A stretch of 64,000 nt of DNA from Bidens hawaiensis (lineage: Eukaryota > Streptophyta > Magnoliopsida > Asterales > Asteraceae). Both the position numbers and the translations under genes were made by a program. The notes under the pieces were generated by a model. That model worked only from the letters and a program-made list of their open reading frames with translations, was not told the origin of the DNA and did no database searches. How positions within the stretch are numbered: position 1 is the stretch's first letter; each line of letters begins with the position of its first letter. Positions 43,178 to 55,731 of the stretch are shown in pieces. Location: contig JAIQDT010001101.1 of assembly GCA_021521415.1 (NCBI GenBank), positions 1-64,000 on the forward strand, written 5' to 3'.

Positions 43178-45855
43178 TAGTTTAATATATATATTTTTTT
43201 GTAACAACGTTCAGCCTTAATACCCGAACAAGTTTTAATGAGACATGATATATAAGTCAGGTTCTACTCCTAATACCATAAAAATCTCAAGCCTTAACCA
43301 TCATCCCAAACTATTAGACAAGAAGACCAATTGCTCATAGTTCAATAAATATAACGGGCAAAAAATTCACTTGTTGGTTATAAGTGTTACTAATCAAAAT
43401 CAGTCACTTGAGTTCCTATAATATTGTGAACGCTTATGGTGACTTAAAACCTACAGTGGCATCAACGTATGTGAATCGCAAATTAGAATTTCTGTCGGTG
43501 AAAATTAGAAAATGTGTGATCGAGTCGATGAAGAGCAGAATTTAATGATTTTCAGGCATGTAATATTAAGGGTCACACGCTTTTGATTTCCGAGCATGAT
43601 TCCCCCGCTACCGACATCTCAGGAGAGTTAGGGGAAATGAGGGGATGGGCTTTATATTTTTATTGTTGGATGAAAATAGATTTTACTAGGTATGTTTGTT
43701 TGCTCTAAATAAAGGCAGAAGACAAACTTTATTCAAACTTAATAGAACCTTTTTAACGAACATTCGTTCAAAGACCAAAGACGTGATGGATAACTAACAA
43801 TAGAGATTGTAAAGTAATTTACTTTATTCAAACTTAATAGAACCTTTTTAACGAACATTCGTTCAAAGACCAAATACGTGATGGATAACTAACAATAGAG
43901 ACTGTAAAGTAATTTTATGTAAGTTCAGAATAAAAGTTAAATTTCATCATACTAGATGAAACAATTTGTTTATTTTATTCCTTTGCTATTCAAAAAGCTA
44001 TCGGGTTAAAGACTTAATGGTGATACTTGGATTCACATGTATAATTAGGTGAATCTCAAAGTATCAAATCTACAGTAGTCAAACTAACATACAAGAATCA
44101 AGTGATAAGTGTGTACTAACACATAACTTTGAGATCATGTCCTAATTCCGAACCTTTATATACGATGTGTCAACGAGTGTTACTCGAGACATGAGTGGAT
44201 ACCATTCGCACAAAAGGTGCATCACAGTGTTAAGTTAATAAATACAACATTCATATAGTTTTCTGGTATTCAATGTTATATTCAAGTAAATTATAATTTC
44301 AATACCGTTATACATTATAATATAAGAAATTGAATCAGTTTTGATATTTGATATTCTAAAAAAATCCCAAAGTAGAGTAAGCCTAAATGATAGAATTCTT
44401 TTTCTATGACTGTTTTATAAATTTCGTTCCGGTTGCATCTCTTAAAATAAGTTCAGTATCAATTTTTATTTCACTTCTCATAGATTCATAGAATCGAAAT
44501 TTCATCATTGCTAGATCTATAGGATTTTATTTGATATATGATGGATAATGAGCCAGCCAAAATGGTATTGTTTTTTAGAATTCGATATGGATGAATATAA
44601 ATAACTGACAATTTCAAAATAATCCAGGATAGACGCAATGCTTGAGTTCTTGATCATATGAGCTTTATAAGTTTCCAAAAACTGAAGATACAACATTAAA
44701 GGCATTCTGAATATGAAAAAATCTTGATATACAACATTATGTAGTTGATTACACTCGATGGTTATATATTAAAGGCATTTCCTGAGTTCTTCCTTATGCG
44801 TGTATTTGATGAGATAGACACATATTTTCAATACTACGCGTGTCATATCCAAATATATAATGGCGTCTAGTTCTTTTTCAAATTTTAGATAAAGAATATA
44901 TAAGCCACACGCTTGAACCATATATCATGTTATATCACTTTAAAGCTTAATCTTAATCTTAATCAAGATTCAAATAGTGCTTTAATTAGTTAACAAATGA
45001 AATTTCAACATCTATCTTTAATAAGCCAACTTAAGCACATATATATAACACACCGATTACACACATGTGTTAATATATGATGATAATGTGATAAACAATA
45101 ATAATGATAAATGAAAATAACAGAAACATCATGTTACACACGTATTCATATAAAGACATGTGTTGATATATAATTAATTGTGTGTCATTTTCATTTTGAT
45201 AACCACGGAAATACAAGTTTATAAATTATAGTGTTTACTAAACTAAATATATTGTAATAAGTAAAAACACCGATTAGAACATGCCAACCACAATTTATAG
45301 CCATGACAATGTTTCATTTGATAATAATTATAATATATTAACATCCTACCGATGCATCGTTCTATAATCTTTAGCTTGATGTATCACTTTGCTTAAGTTT
45401 CTAAAATTTTATCTTTATTTTTTTTTCTAAAACATTTTACAAAAATACTAACTATACCATTATACAATCAAACGAACCAAATATTAATTAAAGGTCCATT
45501 TGTTTAAAAGAAGAATTATATATTAGTTATTTAGTTTATATAAAGACCTATTTGTTTACACGCTTTGGCTTGAAACTTTTAGAGATTTTCGTAGACAACC
45601 GTCTATAATAAGAAGTTAAATGTAATCGATCATTATAAAGACTTTTAAACACGATATTCGTCAAATATTTTGAAATTCGCATTCAACCACTTTCAAAAAT
45701 CAAACACAAGGTCATGACTCATGCCAATGTTTCCTCAAGAAAGTACTTACATAAAATATATATTTTAAATCTAAAATAGATTAAAATTCCATAAAAACTT
45801 TTATAATCATACTAAATAAATAAACAAATCAATAAATTAATATATCAACTTGTGA
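43178..45855. other. intergenic, with a 95-bp tandem duplication
   Basis: No gene seen over 2.7 kb of AT-rich DNA. 43726-43820 is repeated directly at 43821-43915 with very few differences (ACTTTATTCAAACTTAATAG start). Confidence 0.6.
43726..43915. repeat. 95-bp tandem duplication
   Basis: Two adjacent copies with visible differences such as AAAGACG/AAATACG and GATTG/GACTG. The few changes suggest a young duplication. Confidence 0.9.
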
Positions 45856-46458
45856 CCTAGTAGTAGGAAGGTTTGAATTCTCCAATTAGGGGTGTGCACA
45901 AAATCGTAAAGACCGAACCGAAACCGAAAAAAAAGAATCGAAAAAACCAAACCGTATTAGAAGCCGGCGGTTCGATTTTGAACTTTAGAAAAAACCGAAA
46001 TATTGGTTTTGGTTCAGTTTTGTATTTTGTAAAGAACCGAAAAAATTGAACGGATCCGAAATAACAAAAAATGAAATAACCATAGTATCTTAACTGTAAC
46101 CATTAAAAAATATATGTCAATGACTATTTGTTTAGTTTTTATGTATGGTTAATAACAAATATATTTAGTTTCTGCGTTAATAACTAATAATATTGGAACT
46201 TTTAGTTTTGATTTTAAATGTGTCTTTTATTAGTTTTTAATGTCCAAATATTCAATATTCTATTAATTTTTAGTTTAAAGAAAAAACCGCATCCAAAACC
46301 AAACCGAAGCCAGAAACCGAAAACCGCAAAAATCAAAACTGAACGATTTTAAAAAATCATAAAACCGAAATTTTGGTTTTCGGTTCGGTTTTAGTTAAAC
46401 CTGCACCGAACCGCACCATGCACACCCCTGTCTCCAATGAAGACTCAAGTTCAATCCC
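45856..46458 (+). mobile_element. SINE-like tRNA-derived element split by a hAT MITE
   Basis: A box A-like GACCTAGTAGTA precedes the MITE and a box B-like AGTTCAATCCC follows it (about 46448-46458). With the MITE and one target copy removed, the two boxes come to a normal tRNA spacing. Extent of the SINE body is not clear. Confidence 0.5.
45887..46430. mobile_element. hAT-type MITE, copy 1
   Basis: 544 bp, terminal inverted repeat YAGGGGTGTGCA, flanked by the 8-bp duplication TCTCCAAT (45879-45886, 46431-46438). The interior is non-coding and full of AACCGAA / TTCGGTT words arranged in opposite directions in the two halves. Confidence 0.85.
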
Positions 46459-47100
46459 TACTTATGTGATTTTTGATGAATTATAACAACGAAGGATTTT
46501 AGCTAAACCTTGTGAGGTTGTCAGTTCGAATCACACCATGTGTTACGCCAGAGAATTCTGCTTTTGTCCAAATATTTGAAGAACATGCTTGATTTGTGTT
46601 GAAACGTTTGGGTTTGTTGGCTCGTCCCGAACTGTCCCGAACTTTATCGGGCACAACCTCAATAGGGTAGGAGGCGTACATGTTTTTTCGTTCTTGCACG
46701 ACGAACGCATCACTGGTAACGTGTTGTTACAACTCACCTGATGAGTCTAATGCAGAACGATACCAACAGGCCCTGGTTATAACGTGATCAATTGCCACAC
46801 CGAGTCTTAGAACATAACTTCATGTCAATAAACTCGAGAGTAAGATGAACAATATAAAAAAAAACAATGTCACCGTTCCAAAAGAAATGTAATGAATACA
46901 CAGCAACACAAGAAAAAGGTTAAACAACACGTTGTCTTTATATATACGTCGTCACCATGACTCCCCCATGACCATAGATTAATCTCATCAATCATTCTCC
47001 ACCGTCCGATCCTCAAAAACAAAAACAAAAACAAACTGGTTAGGTGTAGGTGTAGGTGCATAGATATAGCAAGCTCTGCATATATTATCATCATATTAAG
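46459..47100. other. upstream region of the TOC gene
   Basis: No gene is seen. An AGTTCGAATCA box B-like word lies near 46523. The interval holds the presumed promoter of the TOC gene; no single TATA box stands out. Confidence 0.4.
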
Positions 47101-47194
47101 CTTCTTCAACATGAGTGTAACACAATTCTACTAGTTCCCTATTTTTCCTCCATCTTCATCTTTTTTTATCCTCAACGTCAATCTTCACCTTCAG

Positions 47195-47342
47195 GTATTA
47201 TTATTAATTTTCATCTGTTTGATTCGTTAAACCCTAGTTTTATCTTGAATATAGATCTTGTTGATTGATAAGTAACATAGCTTTTGATTCAATATGTTTT
47301 TTTTTGTTGCTAATTTTGGGTTTATTGATTGTGGGATTTTAG
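47195..47342 (+). other. probable 5' UTR intron of the TOC gene
   Basis: A CTTCAG|GTATTA donor follows a C/T-rich leader (TCTTCACC), and a T-rich tract ending GATTTTAG precedes the exon with the start codon. A leader intron is common in plant genes. The exact borders are inferred. Confidence 0.45.
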
Positions 47343-47382
47343 GGATCCGGGTTTTTAGGGGTTTAATCTTTTAGGGTTTGTG

Positions 47383-50300
47383 ATGGAAAATGGTGTGCAT
47401 GAATTGAAGTCAAAAGTAGAGGAATTTGATACAGATGTTAATGGGTTATTATTAACAAATGGTGGTGTTGAGACTGAATCCGCATCGAAGGAGGTTGAAG
47501 ATGAAAATGCTGGTGTAAATGATGACGCGGTCGAGGCTCCTGAGACACGGATAGTTAGTGAAAAGACGCCGGCTGTTGAGGCGGTTGTATCTTTGAAGGT
47601 AACATTAGTCAAGTTATTTATTTAATCGAAAGGGCTGGCAAATTGGGTACCTGTTTAGCAAAAAAAGTACGCAATGTAATTTTATACCTTTCTTAAAAAT
47701 AATTTCTTGATACATAAACATGTAACTGCCCTGCTCAAACCACTAAAGCCAAGTGTTAAACGACTCATTTTCATGTTCGATAAGACGCGATTTGCCAGCC
47801 CTTTCGAATGAATAACAATAATATGCTATTAATATCTATGTTTTATGCTCTTCATCAACTTGTAGCATATATTTTTATAGCAATCTCCAACTTGTATACA
47901 AATACTATTAAGTATATAGTTTGATTGATTGTTGGGTATGTGCAGGTGATTGATGCGTCTGATAGTACAGCCGTGGATCAACCTGTTGTGACTGATGATA
48001 ACCAAAGCAACGAGCAGACGGATTTTGAGGAACCTGAAGTAAAACTGCTTAATTCTGTACAGGTTAACGAGGAGACAAATACGTCTGATAGTGCAACCAG
48101 CAGTAGGCCGAGTGAACTTGAAGCTAATGCCACTGTGAATGACAGTGAAAGTACTTCTGATAAAGGTGCGTGTGAAGAACTTAATGATACGGAAACTGAT
48201 GCGTCAGCGGTTGGTGAAAAGGATGAGGTGAAAAGCGAGAGTGTGAGTGATGAACAAAAGATTCATACAGATGTAAGCAAAGATGAGGCGAATGAGTTGG
48301 AAAATAACGGGAGAAACGAGGACGAGAATGTATCTAACGCAGGTATATTGGAAGATGTTAACGAGGTTAACAAGAAGCCGGTTACTTTAGTCTTAGAAAC
48401 TTCTGAAAATGGAGTTTCAAACCATGTTGAGTTAGAACAAACAGTGACTCGTGAAGATGATATTAATGGCGACGTGAAAAGAGATATGCTGGTTACCGAA
48501 AGAAAAGATGTTGACCGTTATAAACCGAAGGAAAAGTTGGAAACTTCAAGCAATAACTTGCTTAATATGAAAAATGGGTCAACCGTAGATGATAAAAAAG
48601 TTAAAGAAGAAAGTACTTCAACCATTGATGAGCCTGATAACCATGTGGAAATAACAGTATCTCCCGAGGCTGAAAAAAGTGAACCAAAAAATCATGAAAC
48701 GGAACAAGATATTATGCCAGTGAACAAAGAACCAGACTCGAGGCCCGTTATGGGTATCTCTTTACCCACACCAAAATCTGCAACACCCAAACATGATTCA
48801 AAACCTAATCCATCTCCGGTTCTGAATTCCAAACCGCCCCGTCCAGCCACACCCGCTCCGACCGACTCAAGGCCTGTTATAGGCGTCTCTTTACCCACAC
48901 CAAAATCTGCAACACCCAAACATGATTCAAAACCTAGTCCATCTCCAGTTCCGAATTCCAAACCGCCTCGTGCAGCCACACCCGCTCCTACTGACTCGAG
49001 GCCCGTTTTAGGTGTCTCTTTACCCACACCAAAAACTGCAACACCCAAACATGATTCAAAACCTAATCCATCTCCGGTTCTGAATTCCAAACCGCCCCGT
49101 CCAGCCACACCCGCTCCGGCCGACTCAAGGCCTGTTATAGGCGTCTCTTTACCCACACCAAAATCTGCAACACCCAAACATGATTCAAAACCTAATCCAT
49201 CTCCAGTTCCGAATTCCAAACCGCCTCGTGCAGCCACACCCGCTCTGACTGACTCGAGGCCCGTTTTAGGTGTCTCTTTACCCACACCAAAAACTGCAAC
49301 ACCCAAACATGATCCAAAACCAAATCAATCAACGGTTCCCAATTCCAAACCGCCCACTGCAGCCACACCCGCTCCGACTCCACCCTCAGCATCAACCCGC
49401 CCCACTGGTCTCGGCAGTGCTGCACCGCTACCAGAACCAGCTCATCGTGTGGTGCGATCTCAACCCAACGGAACCACGTCTCCTCCGAACCAAGTCATTG
49501 AAGAACCGACAAATGGGGAGCCTGATGAAAATGACGAAACCCGTGAAAAACTCCAGATGATACGGGTCAAGTTTTTAAGACTGGCTCGTAGGCTTGGACA
49601 GACTACTCATAATGTTGTGGTGGCTCAAGTCTTATATCGGTTAGGATTGGCTGAACAGTTAAGAGGCAGTAATGGGGGCCGTGTTGGTGCTTTTAGCTTT
49701 GAGCGGGCTAGCGCCATGGCTGAGCAGTTGGAAGCAGCCGGTCAAGACCCGCTCGAATTCTCATGCACCATTATGGTTCTCGGGAAAACCGGGGTCGGGA
49801 AAAGTGCAACCATTAATTCAATATTTGACGAGGTTAAGTTCGGGACTGACCCGTTTAAACTTGGGACAACAAAAGTTCAAGACGTTGTTGGAACCGTTCA
49901 GGGTATTAAGGTTCGTGTTATCGACACACCGGGCCTTCACTCTTCATGGGCTGATCAAAGGAAAAACGAGAAGATCCTCCACTCGGTTAAAAGTTTTATC
50001 CAAAAATCCCCTCCGGACATTGTTTTGTATCTTGACCGGTTGGATATGCAAAGTCGGGATTCAGGCGACATGCACCTTTTGAAATCGATAACCGACGTAT
50101 TCGGTCAGTCAATATGGTTCAATGCTATTGTGGTCTTGACCCATGCTGCATCAGCTCCGCCTGATGGCCCGAACGGTGCGCCTACGGCTTATGACATGTT
50201 TGTGACCCAACGGTCCCACGTGGTCCAGCAAGCTATTCGACAGGCTGCAGGTGATATGCGGCTCATGAACCCAGTTTCATTAGTCGAGAATCATTCAGCA

Positions 50301-51665
50301 TGTAGAACGAACCCGGCCGGTCAACGTGTTTTGCCAAACGCGCAAGTGTGGAAGCCTCATTTGTTACTACTTTCATTCGCTTCAAAGATATTAGTTGAGG
50401 CGAATATGTTGTTAAAACTACAAGACTCGCCACCAGGTAAACCGTTTGCTGCACGGACCCGACAACCCCCATTACCGTATATACTTTCGAATCTTCTTCA
50501 ATCGAGACCGCAGCTTAAGTTACCTCAAGATCAGTTCGGTGATGATGATGATGATGTGGGGGATGATGCCAGCGACGACTCGGATGATGACGAGCCATCA
50601 GAATATGACGAGTTACCACCGTTTAAACGGTTGACTCGTTCCCAATTGTCAAAGCTTAGTAAAGCACAAAAGAAAGCTTATTATGACGAGTTGGAGTATC
50701 GCGAAAAACTCTTCATGAAGAAACAGTTAAAAGACGAGAAGAAACGAAGAAAACTGATGAAGAAAATGTCGGCTATTAATGTTGATAATAATAATAATGA
50801 TGATGTCGAGGATGAAAGTAGCGGGGCTGCAACAGTTCCCGTTGCGGTTCAAGACATGACTTTACCGGTATCGTTCGATGCAGATAATCCGACTCATCGG
50901 TACCGAGCACTCGACTCGGCTAACCAGTGGCTCACCCGACCCGTACTCGACCCGCACGGGTGGGACCACGATGTCGGTTATGAAGGAATCAATGTGGAAC
51001 ACTTGCTTGCACTACGAGACAAGATACCCGTCTCGTTTACGGGTCAGATTACCAAAGATAAAAAAGATGCAAATCTGCAACTGGAGGTATCTAGCGCGTT
51101 AAAACACAGAAAATCGAAATCCAATTCAACGACAGTCGCATTCGATATGCAAACCGTCGGGAAAGAGATGTCGTACACGTTAAGAAGCGACACCCGGTTT
51201 ATTAATTACAGAAAAAACAAAGCATCGGTCGGTCTTTCAGGTAGTTACTTCGGTGACGCGTTAACGGGTGGTGTGAAATTTGAAGACAAGTTAACGATTA
51301 ATAAACGCGGGCAGATAGTGGTGGCGGGTGGGGCGGTTATTGGGCGGGGTGACGTGGCGTATGGAGGGAGTTTGGAAGCTACGTTACGAGATAAAGATTA
51401 CCCGTTGGGTAGGTTTTTGTCAACGATTGGTCTTTCGGTTATGGACTGGCACGGTGACCTGGCGCTCGGGTGGAATGCGCAGTCTCAGATTCCTATTGGT
51501 CGGTCTACTAATCTAATAGGACGCGTTAATTTAAACAACAAGGGTTCGGGACAAGTTAGTGTTCGGTTGAATAGCTCGGAACAGCTTCAACTTGCATTAG
51601 CCGCGTTGGTTCCGGTTTTTTGTAAGCTATTGGGTTATTATCAAGATCAGCATTCAGCATATTGA
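47383..51665 (+). CDS. TOC120/TOC132-like: TOC159-family preprotein receptor GTPase, TOC120/TOC132 class
   Basis: Outer-chloroplast-envelope receptor that recognises transit peptides of imported preproteins within the TOC complex; the 120/132 class favours non-photosynthetic proteins. Exon 1 is 47383-47598 (72 codons), intron 47599-47945 (GTAACA...GTGCAG, phase 0), exon 2 47946-51665, giving 1311 residues. Residues 1-about 640 are the acidic A domain, with five 43-residue proline-rich repeats at about 336-550. The GTPase domain follows: G1 GKTGVGKS at about 685-692, G3 DTPGLHSSW, the LYLDRLD and LTHAAS motifs. A poly-acidic linker (DDDDDVGDDASDDSDDDEP) and KKKxxKLMKK-like stretch come next. 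The C-terminal M domain anchors the protein in the envelope (HGWDHDVGYEGINVE, RINYRKN-type, YPLGRFLSTIGLSVMDWHGDLALGWN). No breaks seen. The exact paralogue within the class is not settled. Confidence 0.95.
48735..49379 (+). repeat. five 129-bp coding repeats in the TOC A domain
   Basis: Units start at 48735, 48864, 48993, 49122 and 49251, each coding 43 residues opening DSRPV.G.SLPTPK.ATPK. The third residue group alternates: units 2 and 4 share VIGV...PK(S)...VPNSKPPRAA, units 1 and 3 share VLNSKPPRPA, units 3 and 5 share VLGV...PKT. This implies copying in 258-bp steps. Confidence 0.95.
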
Positions 51666-51945
51666 TTACCAACATGTGAGTACAAGTTTTATTTTACTAC
51701 GATTTATTTTTAATTAAAAAAGGTTTAAATTGTTGTATTAATTTGATACAATTTGTTGCAGGGGATAATGTTTTGGGTTTTGGGAAAGTAGTTATATGCA
51801 CAAAAGGTTATTAGTGGTAGAGCTAGTTTTGAAGCAAAACTTAATGCAATCTGCTGGTTTTTATTTTTGTTTTTTGTTTTGGATTATTTATGAGTATAGA
51901 GATGTTATGATTAGAATTGGGACTGAGTTTAGTTATTATTGTATT
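51666..51945 (+). other. 3' UTR of the TOC gene, probably with an intron
   Basis: ACATGTGAGTAC resembles a donor at about 51675, and TTTGTTGCAG an acceptor ending about 51761, so the 3' UTR may be spliced. T-rich sequence follows; the cleavage site was not located. Confidence 0.4.
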
Positions 51946-52949
51946 ATACGTATTTTGAGTATGTGACTCTCAAAAGGTTATTTTGAGATGTTATGATTAG
52001 AAATTGCACTAATTTTGACGTTATTTTACTAACCTCGTGAAAATAACGTTAAAAGTGACGGACGGTTAATCAGGCATCATGTAGTGGCGTTGATAGCTGA
52101 AAGATAAGGGTACATGCACCGATCAGCCGGTGTCCCGATGATTGAGTGCTATGTGCCTTATGTCCAAGGCTTGATGCAAAACTATTCTTCCCGGTACCTC
52201 TATTATGAGTGAGATTTTACTGGATATGGTCATAGTAGATCACAATTGGTTTGCTTTTCTTAAACCCAAGATCTTGCAGCATAAGTTGCAAGTCAAAAAG
52301 AGTTTCATGAATATATAAATAGCTTCAAACACAAATGCATGAACTATACCTTATAATCCAAAATCATAACTCAAAACAAATACTCAAACAATCACTAACA
52401 AATCCTCACATATATCATTGGTTAAAATCCCTCATAATTTTCTTGAATTTTGCTCAAAAGTATATACATTCATGTTATACAAACGGTAAAGATTAGTAGT
52501 AGACCAGCAAATTCATAAATAACCACCAAATAAATTTAATCCAACAAGTCCAAGTTACATCCTAACGAGAGGCTATTTATCCAACAAGTCCAAGTTTTTT
52601 TGGTATCGCTTTTTTGGTTTTCATTTTGGTTCGGTTTTTTCAATTTTTACCAGTTGAGCTTTAAATATTTCGGACAAATATAATGAATTTAGTTATAAAT
52701 AATTTTATTAATTATTAACTAACTATATGTTATACATTTAGCATGGCTAAAAAGAATTTGAGTTACATGTTTTTAATTAAATTCTTATAAATTACTTAAA
52801 ATAAAAGTCTAAAAATCCGGTTCGGTTTTAGTTACATGCAAAAATATATAACCAAGTAGTTGGTTTTTGTTTGATTTGGGCTTTTCAGTTTCTTGCACAC
52901 CTTATGTTTCAATTGAGTAAGCTGGGTCAGTTTTGATTTATTTATATTA
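51946..52949. other. intergenic with a decayed hAT-MITE-like segment
   Basis: 52596-52905 carries TTCGGTTTT / GGTTCGG words and ends near TTGCACACC, resembling the hAT MITEs at 45887 and 53220. No gene seen. Confidence 0.4.
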
Positions 52950-55259
52950 CTAGGTTAAATGCCCGTGTATACACGGGTCGGATAAACTATAATAACAAAA
53001 GAATGGCACAATGTGAAATACTTTTACTAATTTGATATCAGATGAATGAATATGAATATGTATTACAACGTTGAATAAATTTTTCTTTTCATAAAATAAA
53101 AAAAGAAAAGAAAATTAGATGGTAAATTTTCAATAATCTCTAAAATTTCTTCATATACAACATTTTTGTAGTTACTCTTCATTGAATATTAGAATATTGA
53201 CTCCATCTCTAGTATTAATTAGGGATGTGCAAGAAAAAAAAAACGATCCGAAACCGAATTAACCGAATAATCCAAATCGAAAAACCGAACCAAAATAAAA
53301 CTGACGGTTTGGTTTAATGGTTTTATTAAAACCGCACTCAAGGTTCGGTTTTGGTTTTGCATTTAAAAAAACCGAAGAACCCGAACTAAACCGAATTTCT
53401 AAACTTTTGTTTTTTTATATTTTATATTAAGTAATTTATTAGAATTTAATAAATATGTAACTCCAATATTTTTGATCAAATGTATAACGGTCTATTAATT
53501 TACAATTAACAAAATTATTTATACCTAGATTAATTATTTTTTGCCAACCTTTTTAGGCCTAAAATTTTCAAGCTCAAATGGAAAAAACTAAAACCGAACT
53601 GAAAGCAAAATGAAAATCGAAAAATCCGAATTTTTTGTAAAAACCACACTCACGGTTAGGTTTTGGTTTTGCATGAAAAAAATTGAACTGAACCGAATTC
53701 TTAAATTTTGGTTTGTTTATATTTTATATTAAGTAATTTATTATTATTTAATATATATGTAACTAAAATATTATTGATCAAATGTATAATAGTCTATTAT
53801 TTTACAATTAACAAAACTATTATACCTAAATTCATCAAAATTATTTATACCTAAATTTATTATTTTTTGTCAACTTTTTTTAAGGCCTAAAATTTGCAAG
53901 TTCAAATGGCAAAAACCGAAACCGAACTGAAAGCAAAGCGGAAAACAAAAAAACCGAAGCCGAACGGTTTCAAAAACTCCAAAAACCGAAGTTTTTATTT
54001 TCGATTTGGTTTTAGCCAAAAATCACACCGAACCGTACCATGCACACACCCCTAGTATTAATCTAGAAAAGTACGACATAAATCTCTAAAAACTTTTCTT
54101 GTGTATAATGTTTAAAATTATTTAATCAACTTTTGTTATTAATAACATACGATTGTTACTAAAAACATAAATTATTTAGTATTAAATATTAATTTGATAC
54201 AAGGATTAATATTTTTAAGAATAATGGTGTTTAAAAAAGAGATTGACACAATTCATACAAATACTTACATAAATTGTACTCAAAGTTTAAATAAATATAT
54301 TATCTTATAAAACAATATAAGCTAATATTTGTGTTTAGCATTCAAAAAAAATATATAATCAAAACACCGGTAACTAAGAGTTTAAAACAATACTAATCTT
54401 CAAAAACTGAAAAAAGTACTTTAAAACATAAAAAAAACATTATTTTAAATATAATTAACCGCTTCACTATTTCAAAACAATAAAACATCTCAAATAGTAT
54501 GAAACCAATATAGGTTTTGGATAACATCGACTGTAAGATATTTTGGTTATATCCACATGTATTTTCCTAGAATGTATTTATATAGATTTGATGCACATGA
54601 GCATGTTGCATGGCCGAGAATGAATTATACTGTTGTTGAATGGTTGTTCAAAACTTGTAACATTTAAACATTTGTTTTTTTATGTGAAATAAACAAATGT
54701 TAATAAAACACATAAGATAGTAAGATTATATAAAAAATAGTTTCTAAGCTTTTGACCATGTTATTATTATAAATTTTTTTGGAATATAATAGAAGTTATA
54801 ATTATAGTCAGAAAGTGAAAGATTTTAAAAATTATGAATGGTTTTCAAAAATTAAAGTGTTAAATGTAGTTTATAGTTTAATTTAATAATAAGATTAAGT
54901 ATAAATTTAATGTATTCACTTTTTAATATGAAATTATTAAGACTATTATTTGTATAAATCTAAAATACAATGGAATGTTATATTCAAATTTTAAAACAAA
55001 TATTGAAAAGGAAAATCATTAAGAACCATTTTCATTTATTAAAAGTTAAATATTAGGGGGAGGGGGGGGGAACATGTTATAATTTTTGTGCTTTGATGTG
55101 ATAGGGATAAAGAGATAACTTATGAAATGTTTTAAATGATTTATATAAATAAAATATTAAGAATTTAAGATGAAAAAATAGGTGTGACACTTGGCAAATT
55201 ATTAGGCTAATTAAGGGATATGTGGTTAAACCATCATTTTTGTTTATTATAATAGTAGA
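52950..55259 (-). mobile_element. non-autonomous Helitron 1
   Basis: On the minus strand it begins TCTACTATTATAATAAAC (at 55259) and ends with a perfect 16-bp palindrome CCCGTGTATACACGGG (52962-52977), 8 bases, then CTAG (52953-52950). It lies between A and T with no target duplication. These are the textbook Helitron termini. No Rep/helicase coding sequence is present. A hAT MITE is nested inside. Confidence 0.88.
53220..54054. mobile_element. hAT-type MITE, copy 2 (nested in Helitron 1)
   Basis: Ends TAGGGATGTGCA and the complement of TGCACACACCCCTA. The 8-bp duplication GTATTAAT flanks it (53212-53219, 54055-54062). It is longer than copy 1 because the interior is partly duplicated: 53330-53620 and 53640-53930 share the same series (AAACCGAAC..., AAGTAATTTATTA.., ATTATTTTTTG.CAACTTTTT). 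Confidence 0.82.
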
Positions 55260-55731
55260 TTGTTTGGTTGGTTTTGATTTAACATTAAGTTAGTTTGTGT
55301 TATACCATTTGGAATGGAATCTATGGGGACTAAGAAAAGAAGCTCAGAAGTAGTAGATCATAATCACACAAGCTCATCTAATGATGAATTTTATTAAGGA
55401 AAAAAGAACGGCATGCTCTGATGATTATAAGGTTTCGAGTGATCAGCATTTGAAAGAGAGTGATGGAAACCCCAAGAATAATATTCGTTCTAATGCGACC
55501 GACCATAAGGAAGAAGAAACGGAAACATTTGGAGGTGAAATATAGGTCCATGGTTAACCTGTGACACTCATACCATGGTTAGTCATAATAATATTAGTTG
55601 ACACACCATATTATTTACGTGACACTCATACCATTAAACACATTATCAATAACCTTCTAATAACCCTACAACCCGCTAATAGCTAGCCAACGTGTATGAA
55701 TCATTTAACAAACACTCACCATTAAACATAT
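55260..55731. other. possible decayed exon and short repeats
   Basis: From ATG at 55314 a 27-codon frame and then a Lys/Glu-rich stretch to about 55545 look weakly protein-like, with stops between. I do not recognise it. The phrase GTGACACTCATACCAT occurs twice (about 55561 and 55620). 55638-55714 is copied at 58018. Confidence 0.25.
55638..55714. repeat. 77-bp direct repeat, copy A
   Basis: Matches 58018-58094 at about 73 of 77 positions (CCTTCTAATAACCCTACAAC core). Confidence 0.9.

Noticed and set aside
46499..46737. Two overlapping minus-strand short frames upstream of the TOC gene
   Set aside because: No start context, no domain, and they overlap each other in different frames.
48692..49425. 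Long minus-strand open frames opposite the TOC gene
   Set aside because: They are the complement of the 129-bp coding repeats. Their Gly/Val-rich periodicity mirrors the repeat, with no independent coding signal.
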